A DNA stretch of 10,782 bases from Thermodesulfovibrionia bacterium (GCA_947258735.1 CAMYJJ010000082.1:1-10782), one strand, 5' to 3'. Positions 1 through 6,915 are shown, numbered from the stretch's first letter. A program made the numbers and translations. Notes: generated by a model from the sequence alone, not told the origin.

Positions 1-2
1 CC

Positions 3-1187
3 GTTGAGTTTATGGCTGCTTCTCTTAGCGCAGACATGGACAATACACCCAAGGTCGTTACCTTTATTAATGAGTGTAAGGAGATGGGAATCGAAGTGCT
101 GCCGCCGGACATAAATAAAAGCAGCAGGGAGTTCAATGTGTCTGGAAACTCAATCCGTTTTGGCCTTGAAGCGGTGAAAGGGGTGGGAAGTTCAGCCATT
201 GATGCCATGCTGGAAACCAGGGAGGAGGGAGAATTTAATGCATTTTCAGATTTCTGCTCAAGGGCCGACTCACGCAGGGTCAATAAAAAAGTCATTGAAA
301 GCCTGATCAAGTCTGGTGCGCTGGATACTCTGGGAAAGCGGGCGCAGCTCATGACAGCACTGCCTGATGTTATGGAGACTGCGGCGCGTGTCCAGAAGGA
401 CAGAAGCTCAGGTCAGGAGAGCATGTTTGGTGAGATACTCGAACCGGAGCCGGAAAGGCTTCCTGACGTTCCTGAATGGGGCGACAAAATAAGGCTTGCC
501 ATGGAAAAAGAGGCTCTCGGTTTTTATATTACAGGCCACCCCCTGAATGCGTTTAAAGAGAAACTGCAGAAACTCTCTGTCACTGACATAAAAGACCTGG
601 AGGAACTGAAGGACAGGGAGAACATTGTTCTCGGTGGAATGGTGATGGACATCAAGAAAATCCAGACAAAACGAACCGGAGACCTGATGGCATATGTGAC
701 TATTGAAGATCTTTATGGAATGGTTGAAGTCATTGTATTTCCTGATGTCTATAACGAGTGTCAGGAGATACTGACACATGATGTGCCTGTTGTCATTTCA
801 GGAACTATTGATAAGACCGACAAGGGGATGAAAATAATTTCCAATAAAATAGTCTCTATTGACAGTTCTGAAGACCTGCAGAACTATACCCCTCCGGGAA
901 GGTCAGGCAATTTCAGGTACGGAAAAAAGCCCCGTCAGGAAGATACCGGAAGACCGGAAAGGAAGAGGATTGTCACGCTGACAGTATACAACGATAAGCG
1001 CAGCATACTGCCCAGGCTTGATGAGGTGCTCTCAAGGCACACAGGGGACTGCCCGGTTTTCCTGAGAATAGTATCACCGGAAAACTGGGAAACACTTCTC
1101 AAAACAACCCGGGAGGTCATGCCCACTCCTGAGATGCTGTCTGAGGCCGAGACCCTTCTGGGAGAGGGCAGGGCGTCGCTGAGTTAG
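3..1187 (+). CDS. dnaE: DNA polymerase III alpha subunit, C-terminal part (5' end outside window)
   Basis: This is the C-terminal third of the replicative polymerase catalytic subunit. The reading frame is open from the window edge (V-E-F before the first ATG at 12), so that ATG is internal and the gene starts upstream. Numbering from Met12, the typical alpha-subunit segment ending EVLPPDIN is at 25-35. A helix-hairpin-helix-like stretch (GLEAVKGVGSSAI) is at 51-63, and the conserved NKKVIESLIKSGALD block is at 91-105. QESMF at 135-139 matches the internal beta-clamp binding motif (QADMF in E. coli). KEALGFYITGHPL lies at 166-178, an OB-fold at about 203-282, and a C-terminal domain after about 318. 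The PHP and catalytic palm domains would lie upstream, out of view. The protein acts in the cytoplasmic replisome. accA follows in the same orientation after 166 bases, an order often seen in bacteria. The identification is secure from the conserved blocks. Confidence 0.97.
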   Translation, partial: VEFMAASLSADMDNTPKVVTFINECKEMGIEVLPPDINKSSREFNVSGNSIRFGLEAVKGVGSSAIDAMLETREEGEFNAFSDFCSRADSRRVNKKVIESLIKSGALDTLGKRAQLMTALPDVMETAARVQKDRSSGQESMFGEILEPEPERLPDVPEWGDKIRLAMEKEALGFYITGHPLNAFKEKLQKLSVTDIKDLEELKDRENIVLGGMVMDIKKIQTKRTGDLMAYVTIEDLYGMVEVIVFPDVYNECQEILTHDVPVVISGTIDKTDKGMKIISNKIVSIDSSEDLQNYTPPGRSGNFRYGKKPRQEDTGRPERKRIVTLTVYNDKRSILPRLDEVLSRHTGDCPVFLRIVSPENWETLLKTTREVMPTPEMLSEAETLLGEGRASLS

Positions 1188-1206
1188 AATATGTGTATAC
1201 ATGCGG

Positions 1207-1270
1207 ATTGTCATACTGTCATTCCGGCAGGTCCTTAAGCCGGTCGCAGCGACAAGTTCAGGATGACAAT
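1207..1270. repeat. Hairpin-rich REP-like intergenic element
   Basis: This 64-base stretch between dnaE and accA is bounded by perfect 8-base inverted ends, ATTGTCAT (1207-1214) and ATGACAAT (1263-1270). Inside it are two smaller stems, CCGGC/GCCGG (1224-1228 with 1239-1243) and GTCGC-A-GCGAC (1243-1253). Read on the minus strand it begins ATTGTCATCCTGAAC, which resembles the GTCATxCTGAAC or GTCATTCCGG dispersed repeats common in environmental Gram-negative genomes. The resemblance is from memory and only one copy is in the window, so dispersal is not shown here. It could also act as a transcript-end structure for dnaE, although no T-run follows. Confidence 0.55.
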
Positions 1271-1344
1271 TATGAAACAGCCTCGCGGCACTGCATGACA
1301 TTTATTTGAATATTGAATAAAATATAACACTTGATTCTCTATAT

Positions 1345-1349
1345 AAGGA
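1345..1349 (+). promoter_or_regulatory. Ribosome binding site of accA
   Basis: AAGGA lies 4 bases before the ATG at 1354 and supports that start. No convincing -35/-10 pair is visible between 1271 and 1344. TATAAC at 1323-1328 could be a -10 box but lacks a good -35. Confidence 0.6.
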
Positions 1350-1353
1350 ATAT

Positions 1354-2331
1354 ATGCATTATTACCTTGATTTTGAAAAACCTGTTGCCGAGCTTGAAAA
1401 TAAGATAGAGGAGCTCAAACGCCTTGCAGACGGCAAGGACATGAATATTTCGTCTGAAATAAAAAAGCTGAGCAAAAAGGCACAGGATTTGAGGGCCGAC
1501 ATTTTTTCCAAAATAACTCCCTGGCAGAAGACACTTATAGCAAGACATCCTGAGCGGCCGTACACCCTTGACTACATCAGGCTTCTTATGGAAGACTTTG
1601 TAGAACTCCACGGGGACAGAAGGTTCGCTGACGATCCGTCCATAGTCGGCGGCTTTGCGAAATTTCAGGATACATCGGTTGCGGTTATAGGCCACCAGAA
1701 AGGCAGAAGCACCAAGGAGAGGATCGAGAGAAATTTCGGTCAGCCCCATCCTGAAGGGTATCGCAAGGCTTTAAGGATCATGAAGCTCGCAGAACGGTTC
1801 AGTATGCCCATATTTACCTTTATAGATACTCCCGGTGCTTATCCGGGAATAGGAGCAGAAGAAAGGGGGCAGGCAGAAGCGATTGCATTTAACCTTCACG
1901 AAATGTTTGAACTCAGAACACCAATTATCGCTGTTGTAATTGGAGAGGGCGGAAGCGGAGGGGCATTGGCCCTTGCAGTCGGAGACAGGATCCTCATGCT
2001 TGAGCATTCTGTTTATTCAGTTATATCACCGGAAGGATGCGCTGCAATTTTATGGAAAAAGAACGAGACCTCTGTTGGTCAGAATGAGTATGAAAAGGCC
2101 TCGGCCGCCCTTAAAATGACTCCTGATGACCTGAAAGGTTTCGGGATAATAGATGAAATTGTTCAGGAGCCTCTTGGCGGCGCACACAGGGATGAGGCAG
2201 CTACTGGCGGAGCACTCGGGAACAGGTTGCGCTATCACCTTGATGAGCTGAATGGCATGTCTCATGATGATCTTATTGAAGCGCGTTACAATAAATTCAG
2301 GCTCATAGGATCGCTGGAAGACAAGATCTAG
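1354..2331 (+). CDS. accA: Acetyl-CoA carboxylase carboxyltransferase, alpha subunit
   Basis: AccA pairs with AccD to form the carboxyltransferase that moves the carboxyl group from carboxybiotin (on AccB) to acetyl-CoA. This gives malonyl-CoA, the committed step of fatty-acid synthesis, in the cytoplasm. The 325 residues match the usual length (about 319 in E. coli). The N-terminal 55 residues are a charged helical region. The crotonase-like core includes [18 protein letters not shown] (83-100), [21 protein letters not shown] (129-149), [18 protein letters not shown] (156-173) and the glycine-rich [11 protein letters not shown] (197-207) that builds the oxyanion hole. [12 protein letters not shown] (224-235) follows. 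The start is supported by AAGGA 4 bases upstream. It lies just downstream of dnaE, separated by a repeat element, and may be transcribed with it. Nothing is missing or truncated. The identification is secure. Confidence 0.98.
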   Translation: MHYYLDFEKPVAELENKIEELKRLADGKDMNISSEIKKLSKKAQDLRADIFSKITPWQKTLIARHPERPYTLDYIRLLMEDFVELHGDRRFADDPSIVGGFAKFQDTSVAVIGHQKGRSTKERIERNFGQPHPEGYRKALRIMKLAERFSMPIFTFIDTPGAYPGIGAEERGQAEAIAFNLHEMFELRTPIIAVVIGEGGSGGALALAVGDRILMLEHSVYSVISPEGCAAILWKKNETSVGQNEYEKASAALKMTPDDLKGFGIIDEIVQEPLGGAHRDEAATGGALGNRLRYHLDELNGMSHDDLIEARYNKFRLIGSLEDKI

Positions 2332-2401
2332 CTCTGATTATTTTCAACCTTCTCGCATACAGATATGTTACGTAATATTTTGTACCTATAAAGGAAATCT
2401 T

Positions 2402-2791
2402 ATGTCAGATACTGCCGAAAAAATACTTGATCAATGGATTACATACGTCAACAGGCTGGAAGTGGAAAATGTTATTAAACTTTATAATGATAAGAGTACA
2501 CTTTTGCCTACGTTCGGTCAGAACTGTCTGTCAACACCCCAACAAATGAAACAATACTTTAAGCAGCTTGCAGCAAGAAAGAATTTAAGAGTTGATTTAC
2601 ATGCTGAAACGTTAAAAAAATATGATATAGGTGAAAACAAACATATTCTGATGGGGATATACTCTTTTCATTTTATTGTTGATGAAGCACGTTTAACGTT
2701 CCCATCACGTTTTACTTTCATACTTGACATGTCAAAAGAAAATCCAATTCTTCATCATCACTCATCGCAAATTCCAAGAACGTTATCATAA
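2402..2791 (+). CDS. SgcJ/EcaC-type NTF2-like protein (CaMKII association-domain relative)
   Basis: This small 129-residue cytoplasmic protein is a single NTF2-like domain with no signal peptide or membrane segment. An N-terminal helix (EKILDQWITYVNRLEVENVIKLY) is followed by STLLPTFGQ and a TPQQMKQYFKQL segment. The domain ends with RFTFILDM and HHHSSQIP (118-125). The LLPTF, T-P-x-x-Y-F and HHSSxxP signatures are those of the SgcJ/EcaC and calcium/calmodulin kinase II association-domain group, which usually forms ring or dimer oligomers around a cone-shaped pocket. Enzymatic function in this group is mostly unknown, so none is assigned. AAGGA (2391-2395) lies 6 bases before the ATG. It sits 70 bases after accA and may be read with it or alone. 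It could be a ligand-binding or oligomerisation protein. The family call is good; the role is unknown. Confidence 0.8.
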   Translation: MSDTAEKILDQWITYVNRLEVENVIKLYNDKSTLLPTFGQNCLSTPQQMKQYFKQLAARKNLRVDLHAETLKKYDIGENKHILMGIYSFHFIVDEARLTFPSRFTFILDMSKENPILHHHSSQIPRTLS

Positions 2792-3020
2792 TACATATCA
2801 TCAATCTTAATGTTGCAATGCTATCTTGATAACAGGGATGTTAGTTACAATGCTTCCTGATCAGAATCTCACAATAACCGATAGCAATCTTGAGTTAAGG
2901 GTTTTCCCTTGATTTCGCCTAATTCTTGAAGAGTTATCTGTATTATCAATGAAATGGAATCAGTCTGGATGTTAAAGCTTTGTTACAGTTATCGTGATTT
3001 TTATTGTGGTATTGAACTTT

Positions 3021-3040
3021 ATTACCATAATGTTGGTAAT
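3021..3040. repeat. 7-base perfect inverted repeat, possible operator
   Basis: ATTACCA (3021-3027) and TGGTAAT (3034-3040) are exact inverted repeats separated by 6 bases. They lie about 30 bases upstream of the -35 box of the putative promoter for the propeller gene. The position fits an activator or repressor site, but a chance palindrome in AT-rich DNA cannot be excluded. Confidence 0.35.
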
Positions 3041-3070
3041 TAGTGTATCTCGCTATTCGAAATAATTTTA

Positions 3071-3099
3071 TTGACGGACTAACAAAATTAAGTTAAAAT
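3071..3099 (+). promoter_or_regulatory. Putative sigma70-type promoter for the propeller/lipoprotein pair
   Basis: TTGACG (3071-3076, 5 of 6 matches to the -35 consensus) and TAAAAT (3094-3099, 5 of 6 to the -10) are separated by the ideal 17 bases. Transcription would start near 3106, giving a leader of about 85 bases before the ATG at 3191. This is the best promoter match in the window, though AT-rich DNA makes chance -10 boxes common. Confidence 0.55.
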
Positions 3100-3190
3100 T
3101 TATTATTATATAAAATAGATTATTCTTTCAATATGTGAAATATTTTATATATATCAAATTAGCCGTTTCTTTTGCAATAGGGGGTAAGTC

Positions 3191-5425
3191 ATGAGTATAT
3201 GTAAAAGAAATATCTTTATTATCATTCCTACATTTTTGCTTCTTGGAATATTGTATATGGTTATTCCGACACGGACTTCACAGGCCGTTGTTGAGAATAC
3301 GGACATTTCAAACTGGCATTTTTATCAATCTGGCATATACACATCCCTGGAGGCAATCTGGGGATGGCCTGACAACACCGTCATTGCTGCAGGGTATTAT
3401 AGCAGTGCAGCAGGGGGTTACCTTATCTACCGCTTTAACGGGAGTAGTTGGTCTGAATCTATTGCGAACCTGCCAAACGGCGATGTTGTCCCGAACTATG
3501 GCTACATATCTGACCTGTGGGGGGTATCTTCAGATGATGTTTATGCAGTAACAAGGGGAACATACCGGGATAGTTATGGTGGGTACTACTGTGGAGGATC
3601 AAATATACTTCACTATAATGGAACCAACTGGCAAGTTGTAAACAATGATTCAGGTTATAGCGGCTATACCTCCATCTGGGGAACGGGTTCATCAGATATC
3701 TATGTTACTGGATTAGATTGTGGTGTTACACCCTTTGTCTCCCACTGGAATGGAACTGCCTGGACCTCAGAGGACTTGACATTTGCTCTCAACTACGAAT
3801 CCAGTTCAAATGATATTCATGGCAATGCATCAGGTGATATATATATTGCTGGAGAATGGGGAATACCTAAGCATGAAACTGCCGAATATACTAACTGGCC
3901 TGATGCAGGACCAACAGAGTTTGGTACTCAGTGGCAGGGAATATGGGTTGCCCCGGATGGCCATGTCTTTGTTGTTGCCTATGGTAATATATTCGCCCAT
4001 TATGATGGTGCGTCATGGGAGAAAATGGAAGTTTCCCAGGGAGAAAGTTTCAATAAAGTGTGGGGATTTTCAAGCAGTGATGTTTACGCTGTGGGATACG
4101 ACTCACAAAATAATAATGGAACATGGTCCACCGAGCCCGTAATTCGCCACTTTAATGGCACATCATGGTCCAAACTCCAAATTCCTTCAGACATGCCCAG
4201 TTTTTCTCCCAACGACATCTGGGGTACGAAGACTGGTGATATATTCGTGGTTGGAAGCAGAGGGGTTCTCAGCACTGCAACCATGACCAGCACTGACGAT
4301 GGGGAAACGGATTACCCCCTTGTAAAGGAGAGGTGCGATGCTGAATGTGGAGCTATAGATCCAAACTCTGAGTGGGACGGGTTATCTTTGGGAGACTGCG
4401 AATGTAAGTGTAAGGAAGACTACCACGTTGAGCTGGAATCTGTAAGCTCTTCCCAGCATACGGTCGTCTCCCATAACACTTTTTGTGCTTCGAACGACTG
4501 CAGACAGCTCTGTAATGATTTGGAATGGTATGAATATAAGAGCGGAAGTGTAGACAAGGGTGACTGCGAGTGTTCCTGTGTTCCAGGCGCTGAACGCAAT
4601 ATGTATGGTCATTGCAGACCGCCTGATGATCTCTGGACATTCCTTGACGGAGAAGATTGTGGGGAAAACACATATCCAACTGAGCGTGATATTGCTGGTA
4701 CAGCAGCTGTAGTATGTACCTGTGATTATGGATTTGCAAACTGTGACAGGCATCCTTATTCAGGTTGTGAAACGAATATACGGATAGACAAATTTAACTG
4801 TGGATATTGCGGAAAGACATGCAGCAATGAGCAACAATGTTACAATGGATCTTGCGTAAGCCAGGAATACTATGATGCGGTCGCGAGTATTTCGGACAAA
4901 AGAGAGCAAACAGAGTGGGAGGAAAAGAGGAAGAACAATGATATGCAGGTAGTTCTTTCAGAATTGGAGACTAATATTCTGAAGAATGAGTTCGAGAATT
5001 TGTGGGGTATTGCAGGTGAATTATTTGACGCGGGTTCAGCGCCATCCGTTTTATTCGACGCAGTGACCGACTATTTCAACTTCATAAAAAAGAGAGATGA
5101 TCATTTTACTGTTCAGTTACAAATTGATGAAGAATTACTCGCAGGAAACATTACCCCGCAGCAAGCAAGGATGATTACTGAGTTGGATGCGGTTCTCAAG
5201 GCATCTTCAGTCCTTTCAGGGTTCACTGGTCGGGATGCAATGTACCAGCAAGGGGTGTTGATTGACACTGCGACGGATATGGTGATAAATGAAGCCTTGA
5301 GATCAGCGAAATACAAATATTGCAGCGATATTATCATACAATTTGCAGATTATCAGACATATGCAGAGGAACAGGCGCTAAATGAGTGCCTTCATAGACA
5401 AGTGAGCGCGGGGGTGTTCAGATGA
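3191..5425 (+). CDS. Secreted multidomain protein: seven propeller-like repeats, Cys-rich middle, helical C-terminus
   Basis: 744 residues; no known name recognised. A signal peptide spans 1-32 (basic MSICKRN, hydrophobic core, likely cleavage after SQA32), so the protein is exported. Residues 53-364 hold seven repeats of the pattern xxIWGxSSxDVYAVG...ILHYNGTxW, with IWG-type turns at 56, 109, 162, 209, 251, 290 and 343. The repeat near 209 is degenerate. This predicts a seven-bladed beta-propeller. Residues 382-555 are Cys-rich, with two copies of C-x3-C-x16/17-C-x-C-x-C (from 382 and 437) and a GCETN...NCGYCGKTC block (525-544) like those in myxobacterial surface proteins. Residues 556-744 are mostly helical and charged, with two lone cysteines (711, 733). 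GGGGG (3180-3184) lies 6 bases before the ATG. The stop overlaps the next gene's ATG (ATGA). A role in adhesion or surface binding is only an inference; no catalytic motif is seen. Confidence 0.85.
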   Translation: MSICKRNIFIIIPTFLLLGILYMVIPTRTSQAVVENTDISNWHFYQSGIYTSLEAIWGWPDNTVIAAGYYSSAAGGYLIYRFNGSSWSESIANLPNGDVVPNYGYISDLWGVSSDDVYAVTRGTYRDSYGGYYCGGSNILHYNGTNWQVVNNDSGYSGYTSIWGTGSSDIYVTGLDCGVTPFVSHWNGTAWTSEDLTFALNYESSSNDIHGNASGDIYIAGEWGIPKHETAEYTNWPDAGPTEFGTQWQGIWVAPDGHVFVVAYGNIFAHYDGASWEKMEVSQGESFNKVWGFSSSDVYAVGYDSQNNNGTWSTEPVIRHFNGTSWSKLQIPSDMPSFSPNDIWGTKTGDIFVVGSRGVLSTATMTSTDDGETDYPLVKERCDAECGAIDPNSEWDGLSLGDCECKCKEDYHVELESVSSSQHTVVSHNTFCASNDCRQLCNDLEWYEYKSGSVDKGDCECSCVPGAERNMYGHCRPPDDLWTFLDGEDCGENTYPTERDIAGTAAVVCTCDYGFANCDRHPYSGCETNIRIDKFNCGYCGKTCSNEQQCYNGSCVSQEYYDAVASISDKREQTEWEEKRKNNDMQVVLSELETNILKNEFENLWGIAGELFDAGSAPSVLFDAVTDYFNFIKKRDDHFTVQLQIDEELLAGNITPQQARMITELDAVLKASSVLSGFTGRDAMYQQGVLIDTATDMVINEALRSAKYKYCSDIIIQFADYQTYAEEQALNECLHRQVSAGVFR

Positions 5426-5937
5426 AACTATATAGCATATTAATTGTACTTCTGCTATTTGCAGGATGCTCTTCATCATCAAATTCTGATCCTGTAGATA
5501 CATCATCAAATGATCCTGGTCCTAATGAGGAATCATTAAATAATCCTCCTGATTCTATAAGGAAATCCACCGGAGATTTACTCAGCCAGAGCTTGGAAGA
5601 ATCAGGAATAGTTGATCATTATATTGAGGTGGCTTCTGATGAGATCAAGATCCACTTTAAAGCTCCTTCAATTCAGACTGATGCAGATGTTTTGCTGGAA
5701 TGGACCTACATATGGACTACAGCAGCAGTGCAGAGCACCCAAAGCACAATCACTATAGTACAGTACGTTGAGGATGTGCCTGTTGTACAAGTAACGGCTA
5801 ATGCGGAGAATATCATGAAATTGATTGACAAAGAGTTAAACTTTCCGGACTTTGCAAATACAACAGCAACCAGCTTCCCCACAATCGAGTGGAAGTGTTC
5901 CCCAGGTTCTGTGCTTATTGATGGATATTGTTACTAA
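5422..5937 (+). CDS. Small putative lipoprotein coupled to the propeller protein
   Basis: 171 residues of unrecognised family. MKLYSILIVLLLFAGC is a lipoprotein signal peptide with the lipidated cysteine at 16. Phe at -3 is slightly unusual for a lipobox. A serine-rich, disordered-looking linker follows (17-45), and Ser at +2 is compatible with outer-membrane sorting. The mature domain (46-150) alternates predicted helices and strands: RKSTGDLLSQSLEESG helix, HYIEV and EIKIHF strands, DADVLLEWTYIWTTAA helix, then TITIVQY and VVQVTA strands. The tail carries two cysteines (159 and 170) in a C-x-P-G-x5-G-x-C arrangement, probably a disulfide. The ATG overlaps the previous stop by ATGA, so translation is likely coupled, and GGGGG (5410-5414) may serve as its ribosome site. 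It may anchor or assist the propeller protein at the membrane; this is inferred from coupling only. Confidence 0.8.
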   Translation: MKLYSILIVLLLFAGCSSSSNSDPVDTSSNDPGPNEESLNNPPDSIRKSTGDLLSQSLEESGIVDHYIEVASDEIKIHFKAPSIQTDADVLLEWTYIWTTAAVQSTQSTITIVQYVEDVPVVQVTANAENIMKLIDKELNFPDFANTTATSFPTIEWKCSPGSVLIDGYCY

Positions 5938-5990
5938 AAGGATGTTTCCAATTACTCTGATTATTTGAACTAACACATATTCAACATATA

Positions 5991-6020
5991 GGGTTTGGGA
6001 TTACCAAGCCTATTTTATGC
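5991..6020 (+). terminator. Possible Rho-independent terminator of the propeller/lipoprotein unit
   Basis: GGTTTGG (5992-5998) pairs with CCAAGCC (6004-6010), 7 pairs including one G-U, around the loop GATTA. The stem is followed by TATTTTAT and then, after a few bases, TTTTT (6025-6029). It starts about 55 bases after the lipoprotein stop. The stem is modest and the first T-run is interrupted, so efficiency is uncertain. Confidence 0.45.
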
Positions 6021-6039
6021 TCATTTTTAACGGTAATCC
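5998..6039. repeat. 8-base inverted repeat competing with the terminator stem
   Basis: GGATTACC (5998-6005) and GGTAATCC (6032-6039) are exact inverted repeats 26 bases apart. Their left arm uses bases of the terminator loop and right stem, so the two hairpins exclude each other. Confidence 0.4.
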
Positions 6040-6044
6040 TCAAT

Positions 6045-6062
6045 ATTCTGATTCAACAGAAT
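6045..6062. repeat. Short perfect hairpin
   Basis: ATTCTG (6045-6050) and CAGAAT (6057-6062) form a perfect 6-base stem around ATTCAA. No T-run follows. It may be a secondary transcript-end structure or simply chance. Confidence 0.3.
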
Positions 6063-6123
6063 CATTCATTACATGATGTTATAAACGATTGTTCATCCTA
6101 TCCCATTTTGAACATAATTAGAG

Positions 6124-6164
6124 AAAGTCAATGAAATCTGTATGTCTTAGAAATCGTTGACTTT
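6124..6164. repeat. 11-base near-perfect inverted repeat
   Basis: AAAGTCAATGA (6124-6134) pairs with TCGTTGACTTT (6154-6164). Ten of the pairs are Watson-Crick and one is G-U, with a 19-base loop. It lies in the middle of a long non-coding stretch and belongs to no gene. It could be a regulatory hairpin, a terminator without a good T-run, or a remnant of a mobile element. Confidence 0.45.
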
Positions 6165-6430
6165 TAGATAATAGTTTCAAATTTAAAGTAAACCCAAGAA
6201 TCACGACAATAGAGAATTGTAAATTAGCTTATGACTTTCAAAATTGCGCCTTTCTATTGCAAGTCATTACTTCTCAAAATAATTTAAAGATGCATCTTCA
6301 GGCAGTTAATCTTGTATTTGGAATTCATCGAGTATCATTTTGCTGTGTATGTTTTACGAACGCGGCTAAACATGATACCCTTATCAATATAAGACATATG
6401 AAACCAGGAAAGGATGACAAAAGGGGAATT

Positions 6431-6904
6431 ATGAGCCAAAAAAGAGGATTAGGTTTCCGGGTCTTGATCATTCTTGCATTATTGCTGAATTTGATAATGC
6501 TTATAGGTCAAACCGGATCTCTGTTTGATTATGGATTTACCGTATCAATTGGATTGCAGGAATCTGTTGAAGAAGTTACCGGCCTTGGTGTGGCGTGGGC
6601 TAACGGATTTGCATTTGGCGATACTGTTTTCTATATACCTCTATTTATCATTGGAATTGCAGGTTTATTCAGGCAGAAAGTATGGGGGATATTTTTCATG
6701 TTCGGTGCATTAGCGATAACTGTTTACTGGCCAATCGTCAATCTGTATGCAATGCTTGCCGGTAAGCATGCAATGAATCTGAATCCTGATAAATTTATTT
6801 CATTCTCAATATTGTTGCCTTTGATTGCATTATATGGATTGTGGGGAATGTGGTTTTTGTACCGGTATAGAAATACTTTATCAAAAGAACGGATTGATAA
6901 TTAA
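6431..6904 (+). CDS. Four-helix inner-membrane protein of unknown function
   Basis: 157 residues from the ATG at 6431, chosen because AAGGGG (6421-6426) stands 4 bases upstream. The longer frame from TTG 6257 adds a Cys/His-rich stretch unlike a protein start. Four hydrophobic segments are visible: about 8-27 (FRVLIILALLLNLIMLIG), 64-80 (DTVFYIPLFIIGIAGLF), 84-109 (VWGIFFMFGALAITVYWPIVNLYAM) and 122-145 (FISFSILLPLIALYGLWGMWFLY). A soluble loop between the first two holds ESVEEVTGLGVAWANG. Aromatic residues (W, Y) cluster at segment ends. I do not recognise the family. The stop codon shares its last base with the first possible ATG of the glycosyltransferase (TAATG), so the two are almost certainly one operon. 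It may help deliver a lipid substrate or sense the membrane, but this is guesswork from context. Confidence 0.75.
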   Translation: MSQKRGLGFRVLIILALLLNLIMLIGQTGSLFDYGFTVSIGLQESVEEVTGLGVAWANGFAFGDTVFYIPLFIIGIAGLFRQKVWGIFFMFGALAITVYWPIVNLYAMLAGKHAMNLNPDKFISFSILLPLIALYGLWGMWFLYRYRNTLSKERIDN

Positions 6905-6905
6905 T

Positions 6906-6911
6906 GGAAGG
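6906..6911 (+). promoter_or_regulatory. Ribosome binding site deciding the glycosyltransferase start
   Basis: GGAAGG lies 4 bases before the ATG at 6916 and overlaps the alternative ATG at 6904. No comparable site precedes 6904, which favours 6916. Confidence 0.6.
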
Positions 6912-6915
6912 CAAT

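Larger units (their letters stand above)
2792..3190. other. AT-rich non-coding spacer before the propeller gene
   Basis: About 400 bases carry no credible gene on either strand. The right half is strongly AT-rich. Visible structure: a small hairpin AAGGG-TTTT-CCCTT (2897-2910) without a T-run, a perfect 7-base inverted repeat (3021-3040), and a good promoter match (3071-3099). The drop in GC relative to dnaE/accA marks the boundary between the core genes and the accessory pair downstream. Confidence 0.6.
5938..6430. other. Non-coding spacer rich in inverted repeats
   Basis: Nearly 500 AT-rich bases lie between the lipoprotein and the membrane protein. It contains a possible terminator (5991-6020), a competing 8-base inverted repeat (5998-6039), a short hairpin (6045-6062) and a long imperfect inverted repeat (6124-6164). 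A reading frame open from TTG 6257 runs into the next gene, but its first 58 codons look non-coding. No convincing promoter pair is found for the downstream genes; TTGACT (6157-6162) lacks a matching -10. Confidence 0.6.

Noticed and set aside
12..14. ATG at 12 as the start of dnaE
   Set aside because: The frame is open to the window edge and the preceding residues V-E-F continue the conserved dnaE sequence, so this is an internal Met.
408..779. Minus-strand frame of 123 codons inside dnaE
   Set aside because: It lies wholly within the conserved dnaE frame and has no recognisable protein features.
1339..1749. Minus-strand frame of 136 codons over accA
   Set aside because: It is antisense to a strongly conserved gene, with low-quality Cys-rich content and no domain.
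2897..2910. AAGGG-TTTT-CCCTT hairpin as a terminator of the NTF2-like gene
   Set aside because: The stem is only 5 bases, about 105 bases after the stop, and no T-run follows.
3347..4282. Propeller repeats as a sugar-binding lectin or a specific enzyme
   Set aside because: Only structural repeat residues are visible; no catalytic or ligand signature supports a specific activity.
4353..4753. Two overlapping minus-strand frames over the Cys-rich region
   Set aside because: They are shadows of the secreted protein. The dense Cys codons opposite create open frames, and neither has a credible start or domain.
6257..6430. 58-codon N-terminal extension of the four-helix protein from TTG 6257
   Set aside because: There is no ribosome site at the TTG and the extension looks non-coding, whereas ATG 6431 has AAGGGG just upstream.
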